Position numbers and translations under genes: made by a program. From assembly GCA_024346835.1 (NCBI GenBank), contig AP024866.1, forward strand, positions 1,984,001-2,048,000: DNA of 64,000 bases, given 5' to 3'. This document shows positions 8,008 to 17,863 of this stretch, one piece after another. The DNA is from Vibrio comitans. Its GTDB lineage: Bacteria > Pseudomonadota > Gammaproteobacteria > Enterobacterales > Vibrionaceae. How positions within the stretch are numbered: the first letter of the stretch is position 1; each line of letters opens with the position of its first letter. The notes beneath the pieces were generated by a model. It was not told where the DNA came from. It did no database searches and saw only the letters and a program-made list of their open reading frames with translations.

Positions 8008-9030
8008 ATGAGTACGATTGTTGAAGTCAGCATACTGGCGGGTGTCTCCAAGGCGACCGTGTCTCGCGTCATCAATGGAAACGAATCGGTTTCTCCGCAA
8101 AGTAGAGACAAAGTACTGGAAGCTATAGCGACATTAAATTTTACCCCAAGCAAAACAGCGCAAGCGTTAGCTACAAAAAGAACCAATGCAGTAGCGGTGG
8201 TTTTCCCTGAGTCAAATCATTCGCAGTGGGGAGCACTATTACCCGTTATTTCAAAAGAATTACAAACTCATCAAAAGAGTCTTTTACTTGTGAGTGGCCG
8301 GAACGACCCGATAAGTGAATATGATTCGATACTAAACCTGCAACATCAAAGCGATGCCGTATTGCTCTACAGTCGCACACTTAGTGACAAACACCTCCAG
8401 AGACTAAACAAGGAAATAGCGGTTCCTTTGGTGGTCATGAATCGTCATTCAATTAAAGAAAAATACCTTTCTGTTTCTATAAACCAATCGCAACTTGTCA
8501 GCATCGCAATGCAACACCTGATTGCCAAAGAACATCGGCATATCGCTTGCATCAGTGGTCCAACAGATAATCCAAGTGGGCAAGCCAGAGTGAAAGGCTA
8601 TATTGAGTCTTTGTATGCAGCCAAGCTAACCTTCAACCCATTATTGCTTTCAATCAGTGACTATCAATTCATGGGTGGCTATCAAGCATGTCGGCAGTTG
8701 CTCAATCTTAAAGCTAAGTTCACGGCTATTGTTTGCTTTAATGAGCAAATGGCCCTTGGTGCCATAAAAGCCCTAAAAGAATATGGTAAAAACGTCCCTC
8801 AGCAGATTTCAGTAGTGAGCATTGGTAACAGTCCAATGGGACAGCATTCCTCACCTCAACTTACATCGGTCGAAAGTCCCGTTCAAGAAATGGCAAAGCA
8901 AGCAGTCGCATTGCTACTCAACCAACTTCAAAACTCTCAATTAGTTGAGTCCATTTCCCTAAATGGCAAGCTCGTTGTGAGAAAATCGGTGACTGGTGCA
9001 ACACCTCAGTTGGCGCGAACTGAACCCTAG
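8008..9030 (+). CDS. LacI-family transcriptional regulator
   Basis: From ATG 8008 the product is 340 residues and starts MSTIVEVSILAGVSKATVSRVING, the standard LacI helix-turn-helix followed by the hinge helix (PSKTAQALATKRTN). The rest is a periplasmic-binding-protein-like effector domain (AVVFPESNHSQWG, CISGPTDNPSGQARVKGY, VVSIGNSPMGQ). Starts further upstream would put the nested hairpin at 7918-7959 inside the coding sequence, so 8008 is preferred; GGGA lies 7 bases before it. No sugar-use genes are adjacent. Its target may be itself, or the porin two genes upstream. Effector unknown. Confidence 0.85.
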   Translation: MSTIVEVSILAGVSKATVSRVINGNESVSPQSRDKVLEAIATLNFTPSKTAQALATKRTNAVAVVFPESNHSQWGALLPVISKELQTHQKSLLLVSGRNDPISEYDSILNLQHQSDAVLLYSRTLSDKHLQRLNKEIAVPLVVMNRHSIKEKYLSVSINQSQLVSIAMQHLIAKEHRHIACISGPTDNPSGQARVKGYIESLYAAKLTFNPLLLSISDYQFMGGYQACRQLLNLKAKFTAIVCFNEQMALGAIKALKEYGKNVPQQISVVSIGNSPMGQHSSPQLTSVESPVQEMAKQAVALLLNQLQNSQLVESISLNGKLVVRKSVTGATPQLARTEP

Positions 9031-9072
9031 AATTTCCAACGTTACTCTCATTTCAGTTAAGGTAGCAAGGCT

Positions 9073-9759
9073 TTACACCATCAATGCTATAACCGGTGAG
9101 ATAAGCACAGTTGCGACACCTGAAAACAACATAATTAAACTTGCGATAGTGCCTGCTTTCGAATGGATACCATAGGCAATGGCCGTACCCGAACCATGAG
9201 CGCAAGCACCAAGGCCCGCCCCTTTACCGTGACGTGAGCGAACCCGAAATAAGCTCAACATGCTCTCACCCACCACAATGCCCACAATCCCTGTCATAAC
9301 CACAAAGATTGCGGTGAGATCAGGCTGACCACCAATCGCCTTAGAGGCAACTACCGCAAATGGGGTGGTAATAGAGCGAACCGCGAGGCTTTTTTGAAGT
9401 AATTCGGAAAGATGTAATCCTTTACTCAGCAATATGGTGCTAAGCAGTGCAGTTACAACCGCGACGATGACACCTATTGAGATGGATAACCAATGATGTT
9501 TGATCAGCCTTTTATTTTCATACACCGGAATAGCAAAAGCGACTGTGGCAGGCCCTAACATCCAGATCAACCAGTGAGATTCCTGAATGTAGTCTTGATA
9601 GCTGATTCCCGCTAATAACAGCACCGCTACAACTAAAACTGGTACAGAGACCAAAGGAATGAGCCACACCTTCTTGAATCGGCCGTGCAATGATTTTGTG
9701 CAATAGTACCCAAATACTGTTAAAGCAAAGCAGAAGATAGCCAGATAAGTGTGCATCAT
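9073..9759 (-). CDS. lrgB: LrgB/CidB/YohK-family membrane protein
   Basis: 228 residues, about seven hydrophobic spans. The conserved LrgB stretch is clear: KSLAVRSITTPFAVVASKAIGGQPDLTAIFVVMTGIVG, then GKGAGLGACAHGSGTAIAYG. LrgA/LrgB proteins act in the inner membrane, linked to murein-hydrolase export, cell lysis or pyruvate/overflow metabolite transport depending on the species. The ATG overlaps the stop of lrgA by four bases, showing translational coupling. A LysR gene is divergent beyond lrgA, as in cid/lrg loci. Confidence 0.85.
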   Translation of the reverse strand: MMHTYLAIFCFALTVFGYYCTKSLHGRFKKVWLIPLVSVPVLVVAVLLLAGISYQDYIQESHWLIWMLGPATVAFAIPVYENKRLIKHHWLSISIGVIVAVVTALLSTILLSKGLHLSELLQKSLAVRSITTPFAVVASKAIGGQPDLTAIFVVMTGIVGIVVGESMLSLFRVRSRHGKGAGLGACAHGSGTAIAYGIHSKAGTIASLIMLFSGVATVLISPVIALMV

Positions 9760-10151
9760 CGATTTCCTCTTAATTTTTTAAGTTCATAACGATAAACAAC
9801 ATCCACCACCATTGCCGTCACGGAAAGAACAAAAACAGTACTCACGCCAATCACCAACGCAATCTTTAACCCCTGATGCTGAAATAGGCTTCGATAATTC
9901 ACAATGGCGATGACCGCTGGAATAAAAAACAGCAACATCTCAGCGATCAGCCAGTTGGAGCCAGCCTTGAGCCACTGCACCTTAACTACTTTGGTAAAAA
10001 GCAGCAGCAAAAGGAAGAACATTCCAAACACATTAGATGGCAACGGGATATGCCAAGCTGTTACCAACCAATCAGAAAGTAACCAGATAAAGCACAAGAT
10101 CATGACTTGCCCGATAGTGATACCGATGTGTTTTAGTTTTGAAGTGTTCAT
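9756..10151 (-). CDS. lrgA: LrgA/CidA/YohJ-family holin-like protein
   Basis: 131 residues from the ATG at 10151, beginning MNTSKLKHIGITIGQVMILCFIW, with four membrane spans. The family motif is visible as IPLPSNVFGMFFLLLLLF (usual form P-x-P-G-x-xxG-M). A TTG further upstream at 10190 adds 13 residues not expected in the family. It is first in a two-gene unit with lrgB. Its regulator is probably the divergent LysR-type gene starting at 10255. Confidence 0.85.
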   Translation of the reverse strand: MNTSKLKHIGITIGQVMILCFIWLLSDWLVTAWHIPLPSNVFGMFFLLLLLFTKVVKVQWLKAGSNWLIAEMLLFFIPAVIAIVNYRSLFQHQGLKIALVIGVSTVFVLSVTAMVVDVVYRYELKKLRGNR

Positions 10152-10233
10152 TGCAAAGTACGAAGCCGTTTTTGTTGGTTGAATTATCAAAGATTGCTCA
10201 ACTAAACTCCAATGAATAAAATCATCACAAACT

Positions 10234-10248
10234 ATTCCTAAAAGGAAT
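10234..10248. promoter_or_regulatory. Inverted repeat over the ribosome binding site of the LysR gene
   Basis: ATTCCT (10234-10239), AAA, AGGAAT (10243-10248) is a perfect 6-bp inverted repeat containing the Shine-Dalgarno AGGAA of the LysR gene, seven bases before its ATG. It could hide the ribosome binding site or be a protein site in the divergent promoter region. Confidence 0.35.
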
Positions 10249-10254
10249 GCAAAA

Positions 10255-11142
10255 ATGACAATGAAAGAGCTTCAATACTTTGTCACTCTTGTTGACACTA
10301 AGAGCTTTACTAAGGCCTCTGAGCAGCTTTTTGTGACTCAGCCTACGATAAGCAAGGCTCTCAAGTCTTTAGAGAATGCGTATGGACAGGCACTGATCTA
10401 CCGAAATGGCAGAGAGTTAGGTTTAACGGATGCCGGTGAGATCGTATTTCAATATGCACAGTCGATACTCTTTCAGCAAAAAGAACTAGAGGTACGCCTC
10501 AGTGACTTGCAGCAGCTAAAACAAGGCAAAATAACCTTAGGTATCCCGCCTATGGTTGGCCATTTGTATACCCATCTGATCCAGCAATTCTCTCTTCAAT
10601 ACCCAAACATTGAGGTGTCCATCGTAGAAAGTGGCAGTCGCAAACTAGAGAATGCTGTACTTGAGGGGAAGATCGACATTTCAATCACCATGCTGACCAA
10701 ACCCGATTCTAGATTTAATACCTGGGCAATTGGCAGCTACCCCATTCTTGCTGTGTTGCCTAACACTAAGCAATGGCAAAATAGAAATGAAGTCGATATT
10801 GTTGAGTTGAAGGAGCTGCCTTTTTATCTGTATAACCCCGAGTTTATTATTTCGGAGGTGATTACCGAAATGTGCCTCGAACATGGATTCGCACCAAAGA
10901 TTGGTGTCAGAAGCAGTCAGTGGGACTTTCTGGCCGCTATGGTAAAAACAGGAATGGGCGTCAGCTTTATGCCTGAACCTATTTGCAAGCGACTGGATGA
11001 CCAAGATTACTGTTTTGTACCTATAAAACAAAATATTCGCTGGGAACTCGCCGCTATCTGGAGCAAAGAGCACTATGTATCTAAAGCCAGCGAAGCCATG
11101 TTGAGCGTAGTTCGTAGCCCTAGCAAATTCGGCTCAAACTAA
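10255..11142 (+). CDS. LysR-family regulator, likely controlling lrgAB
   Basis: 295 residues. The N-terminal winged helix is typical: MKELQYFVTLVDTKSFTKASEQLFVTQPTISKALKSLE. The effector domain follows (LGIPPMVGHLYTHLIQQF, MVKTGMGVSFMPEPIC). ATG 10255 has AGGAA upstream; the next Met is two codons on. It is divergent from lrgAB with 103 bases between, the arrangement of CidR, which senses acetate or pyruvate status in other bacteria. That function is inferred from position. Confidence 0.85.
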   Translation: MTMKELQYFVTLVDTKSFTKASEQLFVTQPTISKALKSLENAYGQALIYRNGRELGLTDAGEIVFQYAQSILFQQKELEVRLSDLQQLKQGKITLGIPPMVGHLYTHLIQQFSLQYPNIEVSIVESGSRKLENAVLEGKIDISITMLTKPDSRFNTWAIGSYPILAVLPNTKQWQNRNEVDIVELKELPFYLYNPEFIISEVITEMCLEHGFAPKIGVRSSQWDFLAAMVKTGMGVSFMPEPICKRLDDQDYCFVPIKQNIRWELAAIWSKEHYVSKASEAMLSVVRSPSKFGSN

Positions 11143-11225
11143 CCCAATATTTCTGCTTGATCCTAGGGTCATTGTCCAGAGTAAAAAATGGCATAGTAAG
11201 CAAGTTAATAAATAAAAGGATACCA

Positions 11226-12254
11226 ATGGATTCAATTACTCAGGCAGCATTAGGCGCAACCATTGCAGGCGCTGTTGCAGGAAAACAATGTAACGCCAAG
11301 GTACTATTGGTTGGCGCGGCCCTAGGCACACTGCCAGACCTTGATGTAGTGCTCGATTATGGGGACGCTGTCAGCAACACCATCAAGCATCGTGGGTTCT
11401 CGCATTCACTGTTGCTGCTCCCTCCGTTTGCGCTGTTATTGTCTTGGCTGTACTGTCGATTTCGTCCTGATGCATTCTGGAGCTTCAAACGAGTCTCAGT
11501 GCTAACGCTGAGTGTACTGATCACTCACACACTTCTAGACGCTATGACTACTTACGGGACACAGCTTATTTGGCCGTTCGAAGGCTACTTTGAGCTCCGC
11601 AATATCTTCATCATTGACCCGCTGTATACTGTGCCTCTTCTGGTGGCCATTATTGTCGCTCTGTTTTCAAAAGCGAACGGCGCTAAGTGGTGTCAAAGCG
11701 TGTTGGTTCTCTCCACTCTATATCTTGGTTGGGGTTTTGCCGCGCAGCAGTACATCGCAAACCGAGTAGATCAAAACCTAGCCCAGCAAGGTCTGCCCAA
11801 CAAGCAGGTCATGATCACTCCTACCCCCTTCAATACCGTACTTTGGCGAGTCGTAGTTATGGACGAACACTACTATTGGGAAGGACTGGCGTCTTTGCTA
11901 GACGAAAATGAGGATATTGAGTTTATTGCTCGCCCTAAGGGTACATGGCCTCTTGAAGAAAAACCCGAGACTCTCAAAGGACTAAAAGCCTTCTCACACA
12001 ACTACCTGAATTACCGTGAAGAGAAAGATGCCCTCATCGTCTCAGATTTGCGACTAGGTATGGCTAATAACCTCTCCTTTGAGTTTATTTATGCCCAGCG
12101 TGATGACGCTGGCAATTGGGTTTTAATGGATGCCCCACAGCGTTACCCAAGTCAGCGTGGCTTTGAACACCTTAGCACCCTATGGCAGCGCATGAAGGGT
12201 GACCAGTCCATAAACGCTAATCTTACTAAAGAGACATTGAGTTATCGTCACTAA
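11226..12254 (+). CDS. YdjM/YfhO-type inner-membrane metal-dependent hydrolase
   Basis: 342 residues from the ATG at 11226 (AAGGA about 7 bases upstream; the upstream frame is unlike the family). The start MDSITQAALGATIAGAVAG is the signature of the LexA-regulated YdjM group (DUF457/PF04307). Candidate metal ligands are in LPDLDVVLDYGD and HRGFSHSL, and again in THTLLDAMTTYGT. Four or five membrane segments are followed by a soluble C-terminal half. The reaction of this family is not established. No LexA box is apparent just upstream. Confidence 0.8.
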   Translation: MDSITQAALGATIAGAVAGKQCNAKVLLVGAALGTLPDLDVVLDYGDAVSNTIKHRGFSHSLLLLPPFALLLSWLYCRFRPDAFWSFKRVSVLTLSVLITHTLLDAMTTYGTQLIWPFEGYFELRNIFIIDPLYTVPLLVAIIVALFSKANGAKWCQSVLVLSTLYLGWGFAAQQYIANRVDQNLAQQGLPNKQVMITPTPFNTVLWRVVVMDEHYYWEGLASLLDENEDIEFIARPKGTWPLEEKPETLKGLKAFSHNYLNYREEKDALIVSDLRLGMANNLSFEFIYAQRDDAGNWVLMDAPQRYPSQRGFEHLSTLWQRMKGDQSINANLTKETLSYRH

Positions 12255-12259
12255 GTATT

Positions 12260-12288
12260 AAAAAGAAGCCGAGTCATCACGACTCGGC
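12260..12288 (-). terminator. Terminator for the BCCT transporter gene
   Basis: 8-bp stem GCCGAGTC / GACTCGGC (12268-12275, 12281-12288) with loop ATCAC. On the minus strand it is followed by TTCTTTTT, so it serves the BCCT gene and may also stop the convergent hydrolase transcript. Confidence 0.85.
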
Positions 12289-12308
12289 CTACAACATCTG
12301 CTATGTGC

Positions 12309-14216
12309 CTAGGAAGTTACCATATTTGCAGATAAACCTTCTAAGATAATGGCATTAAATGTCATTCTTGATTCTTGAGCTTGCTCTGACATGGATTGCT
12401 TCTTCTCTTTTGCCATTGTCAGTTCATTTGTTAGTCTCAGCAACTGCTGCTGCATTTCTTCTGGTAAATGATGATCGGCACAGTGAGCCTCGTTATGATG
12501 CTCCAATGCATAGGCGCGAATCTGCTTGCGCATGCTCATCAAACTTGCCATTGCCTCACGCTCTTCCTCAGCCGCTTGTTGTGCTAAATCTTTAAAGCAC
12601 TCAAACTGGGCCAGTGCCATACCTTCTGCTGACCACGGATCCATTTCAGGGAGATCTTCAATATTGATCGTCGGCTCTTCATATTCAGATTGGTGGCGTA
12701 TATCCAGTGTTGCCGCTCTCACAAACGAAATCATCAACATAACGGAAATAAACAACAGTGGCAGTCCGCCGACGATAGCCGCAGTTTGCAGAGTCGATAA
12801 GCCCCCCATAAACATCAATACCGTTGGTAAGAAAGACAAGGTAAACGCCCAAAATAGGCGGTTCCAACGCATCGGTTCTTCAGTCACATCGTTTTGCACC
12901 ACAGACGCCAAAATATAAGAGATGGAATCAAAAGAGGTGGCAGTAAAGATGACGCACAGCAGCGTAAAAACGCCAATCACCATAGTGCCCATTGGTAAGG
13001 TATCTAAGGTCGCGAAAATAGCCGCTGGAGCGCCTGATTGGTTGAGAATACTGACAACATCCAACTCGCCAGTCAGTTGCAGAGATAAACTGTAGTTACC
13101 AAGCACAATAAAGAATAAGAAGCAGCCCAATGAACCATAGAAGATAGAGCCTACGACCATCTGTTTGATGGTTCTTCCACGAGAAATACGCGCGATAAAT
13201 AGGCCCATACAAGGTGCGAACACAAGCCACCATGCCCAATAGAAGATGGTCCAGTCTTGCGGGAAATGAGTATCAGTAAACTCACCATAACCACCAAAAG
13301 GTTCAGCCCAAGACGCCATCACAAAGAAGTTCGACAGCATTCGACCAATTGAATCTAGTCCCGTTTCTAATATGAAGACTGTCGGCCCTGCAACTAATAC
13401 AAACAGCAGTAATCCCATCGCCCCCCAGAAATTGATATTACTAAGAAGCTTGATCCCTTTCTCTAAACCGGCATAAGCGGAATAGCCAAATATCGCAGTA
13501 CACAGAAGTAAAACCGCCACCTGGCTTAGGGTGTTGTTTGGGATGCCAAACATATGATGTAAACCACCATTAATAAGCGGTGCGGCTAAACCTAAGGTTG
13601 TGGCTGCGCCCCCTAACATGCCAAAGATAAACAACACATCGATGAATTTACCGATACTGCCATTCGCTCGCTTTTCACCGAGCACCGGCATCAGGGCGCT
13701 AGAGATCTTTAAAACTGGCTGTTTACGAACATAGAAAAAGTAAGCAATAGGCAAAGCGGGGATAAGATAGATTGACCATGCGATAGGTCCCCAGTGGAAC
13801 AGACCATAGGTCGCAGCCCAGCGAATAGCTTCTTCACTTCCTGCGGCCAATTGGAAAGGCGGAGTTTGATAATAGTACGCCCACTCTATACAGCCCCAAT
13901 AAAGAATACTGGCACCAATACCCCCGCAGAACAGCATTGCGGCCCACGACCCAGTACCAAACTCAGGCTTCTCATCCACCTCTCCTAGCTTGATCTGCCC
14001 AAGATCGCTGAAAATGGTGTAGATCATGAAGCACATTGCCGCTATACCCAGAGCTAGATATAAGACCCCTAGCTTGTCAGTCATGAAAGACTTAGCGAGC
14101 GCTATCCAGTCCGCTCCTTGAACCGGAAATAAGATAAGTGGGATAACCACACTTAGCAGTAGAAATAGAGCACCCAAAAAGGTTGGTTTATCGATAAGAG
14201 AAAACGACTTTTGCAT
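12309..14216 (-). CDS. BCCT-family betaine/choline/carnitine-type transporter
   Basis: 635 residues from ATG 14216 (MQKSFSLIDKPTFLGALFLLL). About 12 membrane spans with the BCCT signature region WTIFYWAWWLVFAPCMGLFIARISRGRTIKQM and the Trp-rich WGCIEWAYYYQTPPF that forms the substrate box. These sodium-coupled carriers bring in glycine betaine, choline, carnitine or DMSP for osmoprotection. The last 110 or so residues are cytoplasmic, hydrophilic and coiled-coil-prone (AQQAAEEEREAMASLMSMRKQIRA), the region that senses osmotic strain in BetP-like members. No betaine synthesis genes are next to it. The substrate is not decidable here. Confidence 0.9.
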   Translation of the reverse strand: MQKSFSLIDKPTFLGALFLLLSVVIPLILFPVQGADWIALAKSFMTDKLGVLYLALGIAAMCFMIYTIFSDLGQIKLGEVDEKPEFGTGSWAAMLFCGGIGASILYWGCIEWAYYYQTPPFQLAAGSEEAIRWAATYGLFHWGPIAWSIYLIPALPIAYFFYVRKQPVLKISSALMPVLGEKRANGSIGKFIDVLFIFGMLGGAATTLGLAAPLINGGLHHMFGIPNNTLSQVAVLLLCTAIFGYSAYAGLEKGIKLLSNINFWGAMGLLLFVLVAGPTVFILETGLDSIGRMLSNFFVMASWAEPFGGYGEFTDTHFPQDWTIFYWAWWLVFAPCMGLFIARISRGRTIKQMVVGSIFYGSLGCFLFFIVLGNYSLSLQLTGELDVVSILNQSGAPAAIFATLDTLPMGTMVIGVFTLLCVIFTATSFDSISYILASVVQNDVTEEPMRWNRLFWAFTLSFLPTVLMFMGGLSTLQTAAIVGGLPLLFISVMLMISFVRAATLDIRHQSEYEEPTINIEDLPEMDPWSAEGMALAQFECFKDLAQQAAEEEREAMASLMSMRKQIRAYALEHHNEAHCADHHLPEEMQQQLLRLTNELTMAKEKKQSMSEQAQESRMTFNAIILEGLSANMVTS

Positions 14217-14334
14217 TGCAAATAACCCAAATAAAATCAAAGGGCATAATCTCTTGCCCCTCAATTTTTAACAATTCAGGCTATTTGTCGTGACGATTAA
14301 ACAGAATGTTCTGCATTGATAAGTGAACTCAATG

Positions 14335-16614
14335 CTAGTTGAACAAACTCTTAAAAAAGTTGGATATCTCATCCCCAACACACCCAGAAGAGGTGTATTG
14401 ACCCGCGCCCCACACAGGTAAACTCACGGAGCCGCGACCACAACTTGCCGACAATTTTCCCTTTCCTCTACGGCTGAAATTTACCATCTCAACATCATTC
14501 GCAAAGTCAGGGATTAACACTACAGGTCCACGCTGCTTTACGTAGTCGCTGTACACAGACAGTGCACCGGTTGCACCCGTCAATTTGGTATTGCCATTGT
14601 CGCCTCGACCAAGCCAAATAGTGACTAGCTCACGTCCGTCGATCCCGACATACCAACTGTCTCGATTATTATTCGTGGTACCCGTTTTACCGGCTAACTT
14701 ATACTGATTCCCCATCGCTCCCAATGATTTTGCGGTGCCCTCTTGTACAGCCCCTTGCATTGCCGCAACCGTCAGCTCTGCAGCTTGCTCAGGCGCAACC
14801 TGCTCAGGAGCCAACTTGTGCTTGTACACAACTTGGCTTTTAGCCCCAACAACGTCGCTGATAAGATACGCCTGCTGGCGCAAGCCTTTATTAGCAATTG
14901 GCTGATAAAGCTCGGTCACTGATATCGGAGTCATCTCAAAAGCCCCTAACACCATTGATGGTAGCGGCTTCACTTCATTTTCAAGCCCGCCAAGCTGTTC
15001 GATAAAGTCTGCTACGTTTTCTAATCCCAACTCAACGCCAAGATTAACCGTAGGTACATTCAGTGAGTGCGCAAGAGACGTGTATAGAGACACCTCTCCC
15101 CAAAATTCACGACTGTAATTCCGAGGCTTCCACTGGTTTCCATTAGGCTGAGTGATCGTCAATGGATTGTCCTCAAGAACACTGGCAAGATTGTATTTTT
15201 CTGGGGAAGTGAGCGCGGCCATATATACTGCTGGCTTAATTACAGAACCAACTTGGCGATTACCATTTCGAGCATAGTTATAACCTGCAAAATTAGGGTT
15301 TCGATTACCAACAATCGCGCGAATAGCCCCATCACTGTAATCCATACTAATTAATGCGGCCTCAAGTTCAGTACCAGCAATACCGTCCAACGAAGGTAAT
15401 CTTGATAAAATGCTGTTCTCCGCCTGCTTTTGAGAAAGAGGGTCAAGGGTTGTAAAGATGCGCGCACCCTTAATATTCTTGTTCGGCAATAGGGTATCTA
15501 ATTCTTGGGAGACTAAATCGAAATAGGCAGGACGACGCAGATTAACATGACCACGTACTTGAATATCTAGGTCGCGCTTAATAGCCGCGTCATACTCTTG
15601 TTGCTCAAGGTGCCCATCTTCTGCCAACAATTTAAGCACAATATTACGGCGTGACTTGGCTCGCTCGGGGAAGCGCCAAGGATTGTAATAAGACGGTCCT
15701 TTTATTAAGCCAACCAACAAGGCTTGTTGATCTACCCTTAGTTCCTTCAATGGTCGATTAAAGTAGAACTGCGCACCTAGCTCAAAACCATGAATTGCGT
15801 CTGCGCCTTGCTGTCCCAAATATATCTGATTCACATAACCATCAAGAATATCGTCTTTGCTAAAACGGGAATCAATCAATAGCGCCATATAGGCTTCTCG
15901 AATCTTACGGCTCAAACTGCGTTCACTACTAAGAAACAGGTTCTTTGTCAGTTGTTGGGTTAACGTGCTACCACCTTGGACTGTTCGTCCCGCCTTAACA
16001 TTGGTAAAGAATGCCCTTGCTATCGCAGTGAAAGAAATGCCGTCATGCTCAAAAAACGCTCTATCTTCTGTTAATAGCAACCCTTGAACCAACCCTTCAG
16101 GCATCTCCTTCCAAGACTGATAAAGTCGATGTTGATTGCCATCGTCCCCCATTAGCCCCATCATTTTAGGCTCTAGCTGGAACACACCTAACCCCACTCC
16201 GCTATCAACATCCATCATCGATTGGATACGTGAACGATTGAAAACGACTTTTACCCGCTGCAAATCACGGAATCCATCGGCAAACTCAAACGGGCGACGC
16301 ACAAAAGTAATGCTACTTCCAGAAACGCTATATTCACCGCTGTGCGTGGGCTTCTCGACTAATTGATAATTGAGTATCTTGAGCTCATCGATAACTTCTT
16401 GTGGGTTCATCAATGAGTCAATGTTCAGGGTCATTGGCCTCGCATAAACCACGGTCGGCAATTCAAATAAGGGGCCAGAAAAGCGCTGCTGCACCATATG
16501 CGAGGCGCTGTAATGGAACGTTCCCCAGCAGGCCGCGAGAATGAGAGTGACACCCACTATGATTTTTCGAGGTGAAAGAGAGTGTCTACCCTTGTCAGAA
16601 GCTGTATTAGTCAT
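14335..16614 (-). CDS. mrcB: Bifunctional peptidoglycan synthase PBP1B type (glycosyltransferase/transpeptidase)
   Basis: 759 residues. A short cytoplasmic tail and one membrane span (about 18-36) are followed by the UB2H-like domain, then the GT51 glycosyltransferase with LLTEDRAFFEHDG (catalytic Glu183) and GGSTLTQQLTKNLFL. The transpeptidase has all three motifs: SVIK (about residue 456), SLN, and KTGTT (about 641). Order and length fit E. coli PBP1B (mrcB), which polymerises and crosslinks murein with the LpoB activator. The cytoplasmic tail is shorter than in the E. coli long form. It stands alone, followed by a BCCT gene on the same strand. Confidence 0.9.
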   Translation of the reverse strand: MTNTASDKGRHSLSPRKIIVGVTLILAACWGTFHYSASHMVQQRFSGPLFELPTVVYARPMTLNIDSLMNPQEVIDELKILNYQLVEKPTHSGEYSVSGSSITFVRRPFEFADGFRDLQRVKVVFNRSRIQSMMDVDSGVGLGVFQLEPKMMGLMGDDGNQHRLYQSWKEMPEGLVQGLLLTEDRAFFEHDGISFTAIARAFFTNVKAGRTVQGGSTLTQQLTKNLFLSSERSLSRKIREAYMALLIDSRFSKDDILDGYVNQIYLGQQGADAIHGFELGAQFYFNRPLKELRVDQQALLVGLIKGPSYYNPWRFPERAKSRRNIVLKLLAEDGHLEQQEYDAAIKRDLDIQVRGHVNLRRPAYFDLVSQELDTLLPNKNIKGARIFTTLDPLSQKQAENSILSRLPSLDGIAGTELEAALISMDYSDGAIRAIVGNRNPNFAGYNYARNGNRQVGSVIKPAVYMAALTSPEKYNLASVLEDNPLTITQPNGNQWKPRNYSREFWGEVSLYTSLAHSLNVPTVNLGVELGLENVADFIEQLGGLENEVKPLPSMVLGAFEMTPISVTELYQPIANKGLRQQAYLISDVVGAKSQVVYKHKLAPEQVAPEQAAELTVAAMQGAVQEGTAKSLGAMGNQYKLAGKTGTTNNNRDSWYVGIDGRELVTIWLGRGDNGNTKLTGATGALSVYSDYVKQRGPVVLIPDFANDVEMVNFSRRGKGKLSASCGRGSVSLPVWGAGQYTSSGCVGDEISNFFKSLFN

Positions 16615-16758
16615 GTTGTTGTGCTATCGATTTCAGTCTCGGCGCAACATACCCACTCTGCAAAAAGGAGTGTCAGAAAGACGTTAAAACCCGGAGTTAC
16701 CCCTTTATTCCATTACCTACAACAGCAAAACAATCAATGGATTTTATGATTTGGGGCA

Positions 16759-17394
16759 TTATTTGAACACGGCCCATTGTGGCACTTCAATACTCTTATT
16801 GATGGAAAGGTAGCGAATGTATATTACCGCCGCAATAGCACACACGGAGCTGATATAAGAGAGCGAAGGTGCCAACGCCAATACAGTCACATGTAGGCTG
16901 CACCCTAGCGCTACGGGAATCGCGTACAGTTCTTTATTGAGAAATAGCGTAGGCCTTTGCAACAACAAGTCACGTACTACCCCGCCACCAATAGCGGTTG
17001 TTACCCCCATAATGATTGGCCCTAAAGGCAAACCAAAATTCAGATCCCACGCTTTCTCTACGCCCTGTATTGAAAACATCGCAATCGCAATCGCATCTAT
17101 ATACAAATACAAGCGATTAACAAACCTCCTCTTCAATAACGGCACACAAACAAAGCCTATTAAGCTACTAATAATCGCGATCCAGATAAAAAATGAGGCC
17201 TCTGCCCAGAACACTGGAACACCAAGTAAGCAATCTCGTATCGTTCCTCCACCCACAGCGGTCACTACGCCCAGCACGACCACCGAAAAAACATCTGTAC
17301 GCTTTTCGTTGGCCGCCAAAACAGCAGATAACGCAAAAGCAACGGCTCCTAGTACCGTGAATGTTTCTGTCAAAAAAGAAGTACTGAGATACAT
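16759..17394 (-). CDS. TRIC-family channel / UPF0126 (YicG-like) membrane protein
   Basis: 211 residues with six to seven membrane spans arranged as two repeats, each with a glycine-rich motif followed by Arg-Asp: VTAVGGGTIRDCLLG and TTAIGGGVVRDLLLQ. This duplicated GGGxxRD is diagnostic of the prokaryotic TRIC cation channels (UPF0126), homotrimeric inner-membrane channels. Physiological ion and role in bacteria are uncertain; some members have been tied to glycine use. It lies 144 bases upstream of mrcB on the same strand with no obvious link. Confidence 0.85.
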   Translation of the reverse strand: MYLSTSFLTETFTVLGAVAFALSAVLAANEKRTDVFSVVVLGVVTAVGGGTIRDCLLGVPVFWAEASFFIWIAIISSLIGFVCVPLLKRRFVNRLYLYIDAIAIAMFSIQGVEKAWDLNFGLPLGPIIMGVTTAIGGGVVRDLLLQRPTLFLNKELYAIPVALGCSLHVTVLALAPSLSYISSVCAIAAVIYIRYLSINKSIEVPQWAVFK

Positions 17395-17863
17395 GTGAAT
17401 ACCTGATTGCTAGAAGTCGAGTGCAGTATTGACTGCAAATTATAGATACAGATCATTACTTTAACTCATTAATACTGAAAGCTTTACGCTCACTTGCAGG
17501 ACGAGCTCCTCTCTAAAGGCGACCAAAAGAAAGCTTTGGCTTAACTCATTCTATACATCCTGTTAAGTAGGGTGCATCCATCAACAAGGATTACTTAAAG
17601 AAATTGCTTCTTATTATTATGACTTCAACGAATCACTGGCTTGAGCATATTCACTGAGTCGAACTCCAATCACTGAATTCATAAACGATTATTACGTAGC
17701 GCGACTATCGCTGTCGCACTATCACTTTCATGACAACCCGGTAACCATACAAAAATTTATCATTTAAATAAGATATGATAATTTCAGGTGATAAGTTGAT
17801 TTCCATATACTCTCTCCATCGACGCAAAACACGAAACTAATTACTAAGAGATTGGAGCAGATT
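17395..17863. other. 469-base intergenic region between divergent genes
   Basis: Holds the divergent promoters of the TRIC and VOC genes. The only clear structure is a 7-bp inverted repeat TTATCAT (17757-17763) / ATGATAA (17775-17781), about 83 bases before the VOC start, in an AT-rich patch that could be a regulator site. No coding potential is seen. Confidence 0.4.

Noticed and set aside
16937..17398. 153-codon + strand frame opposite the TRIC-family gene
   Set aside because: Antisense shadow; composition follows the complementary codons of the membrane protein gene.
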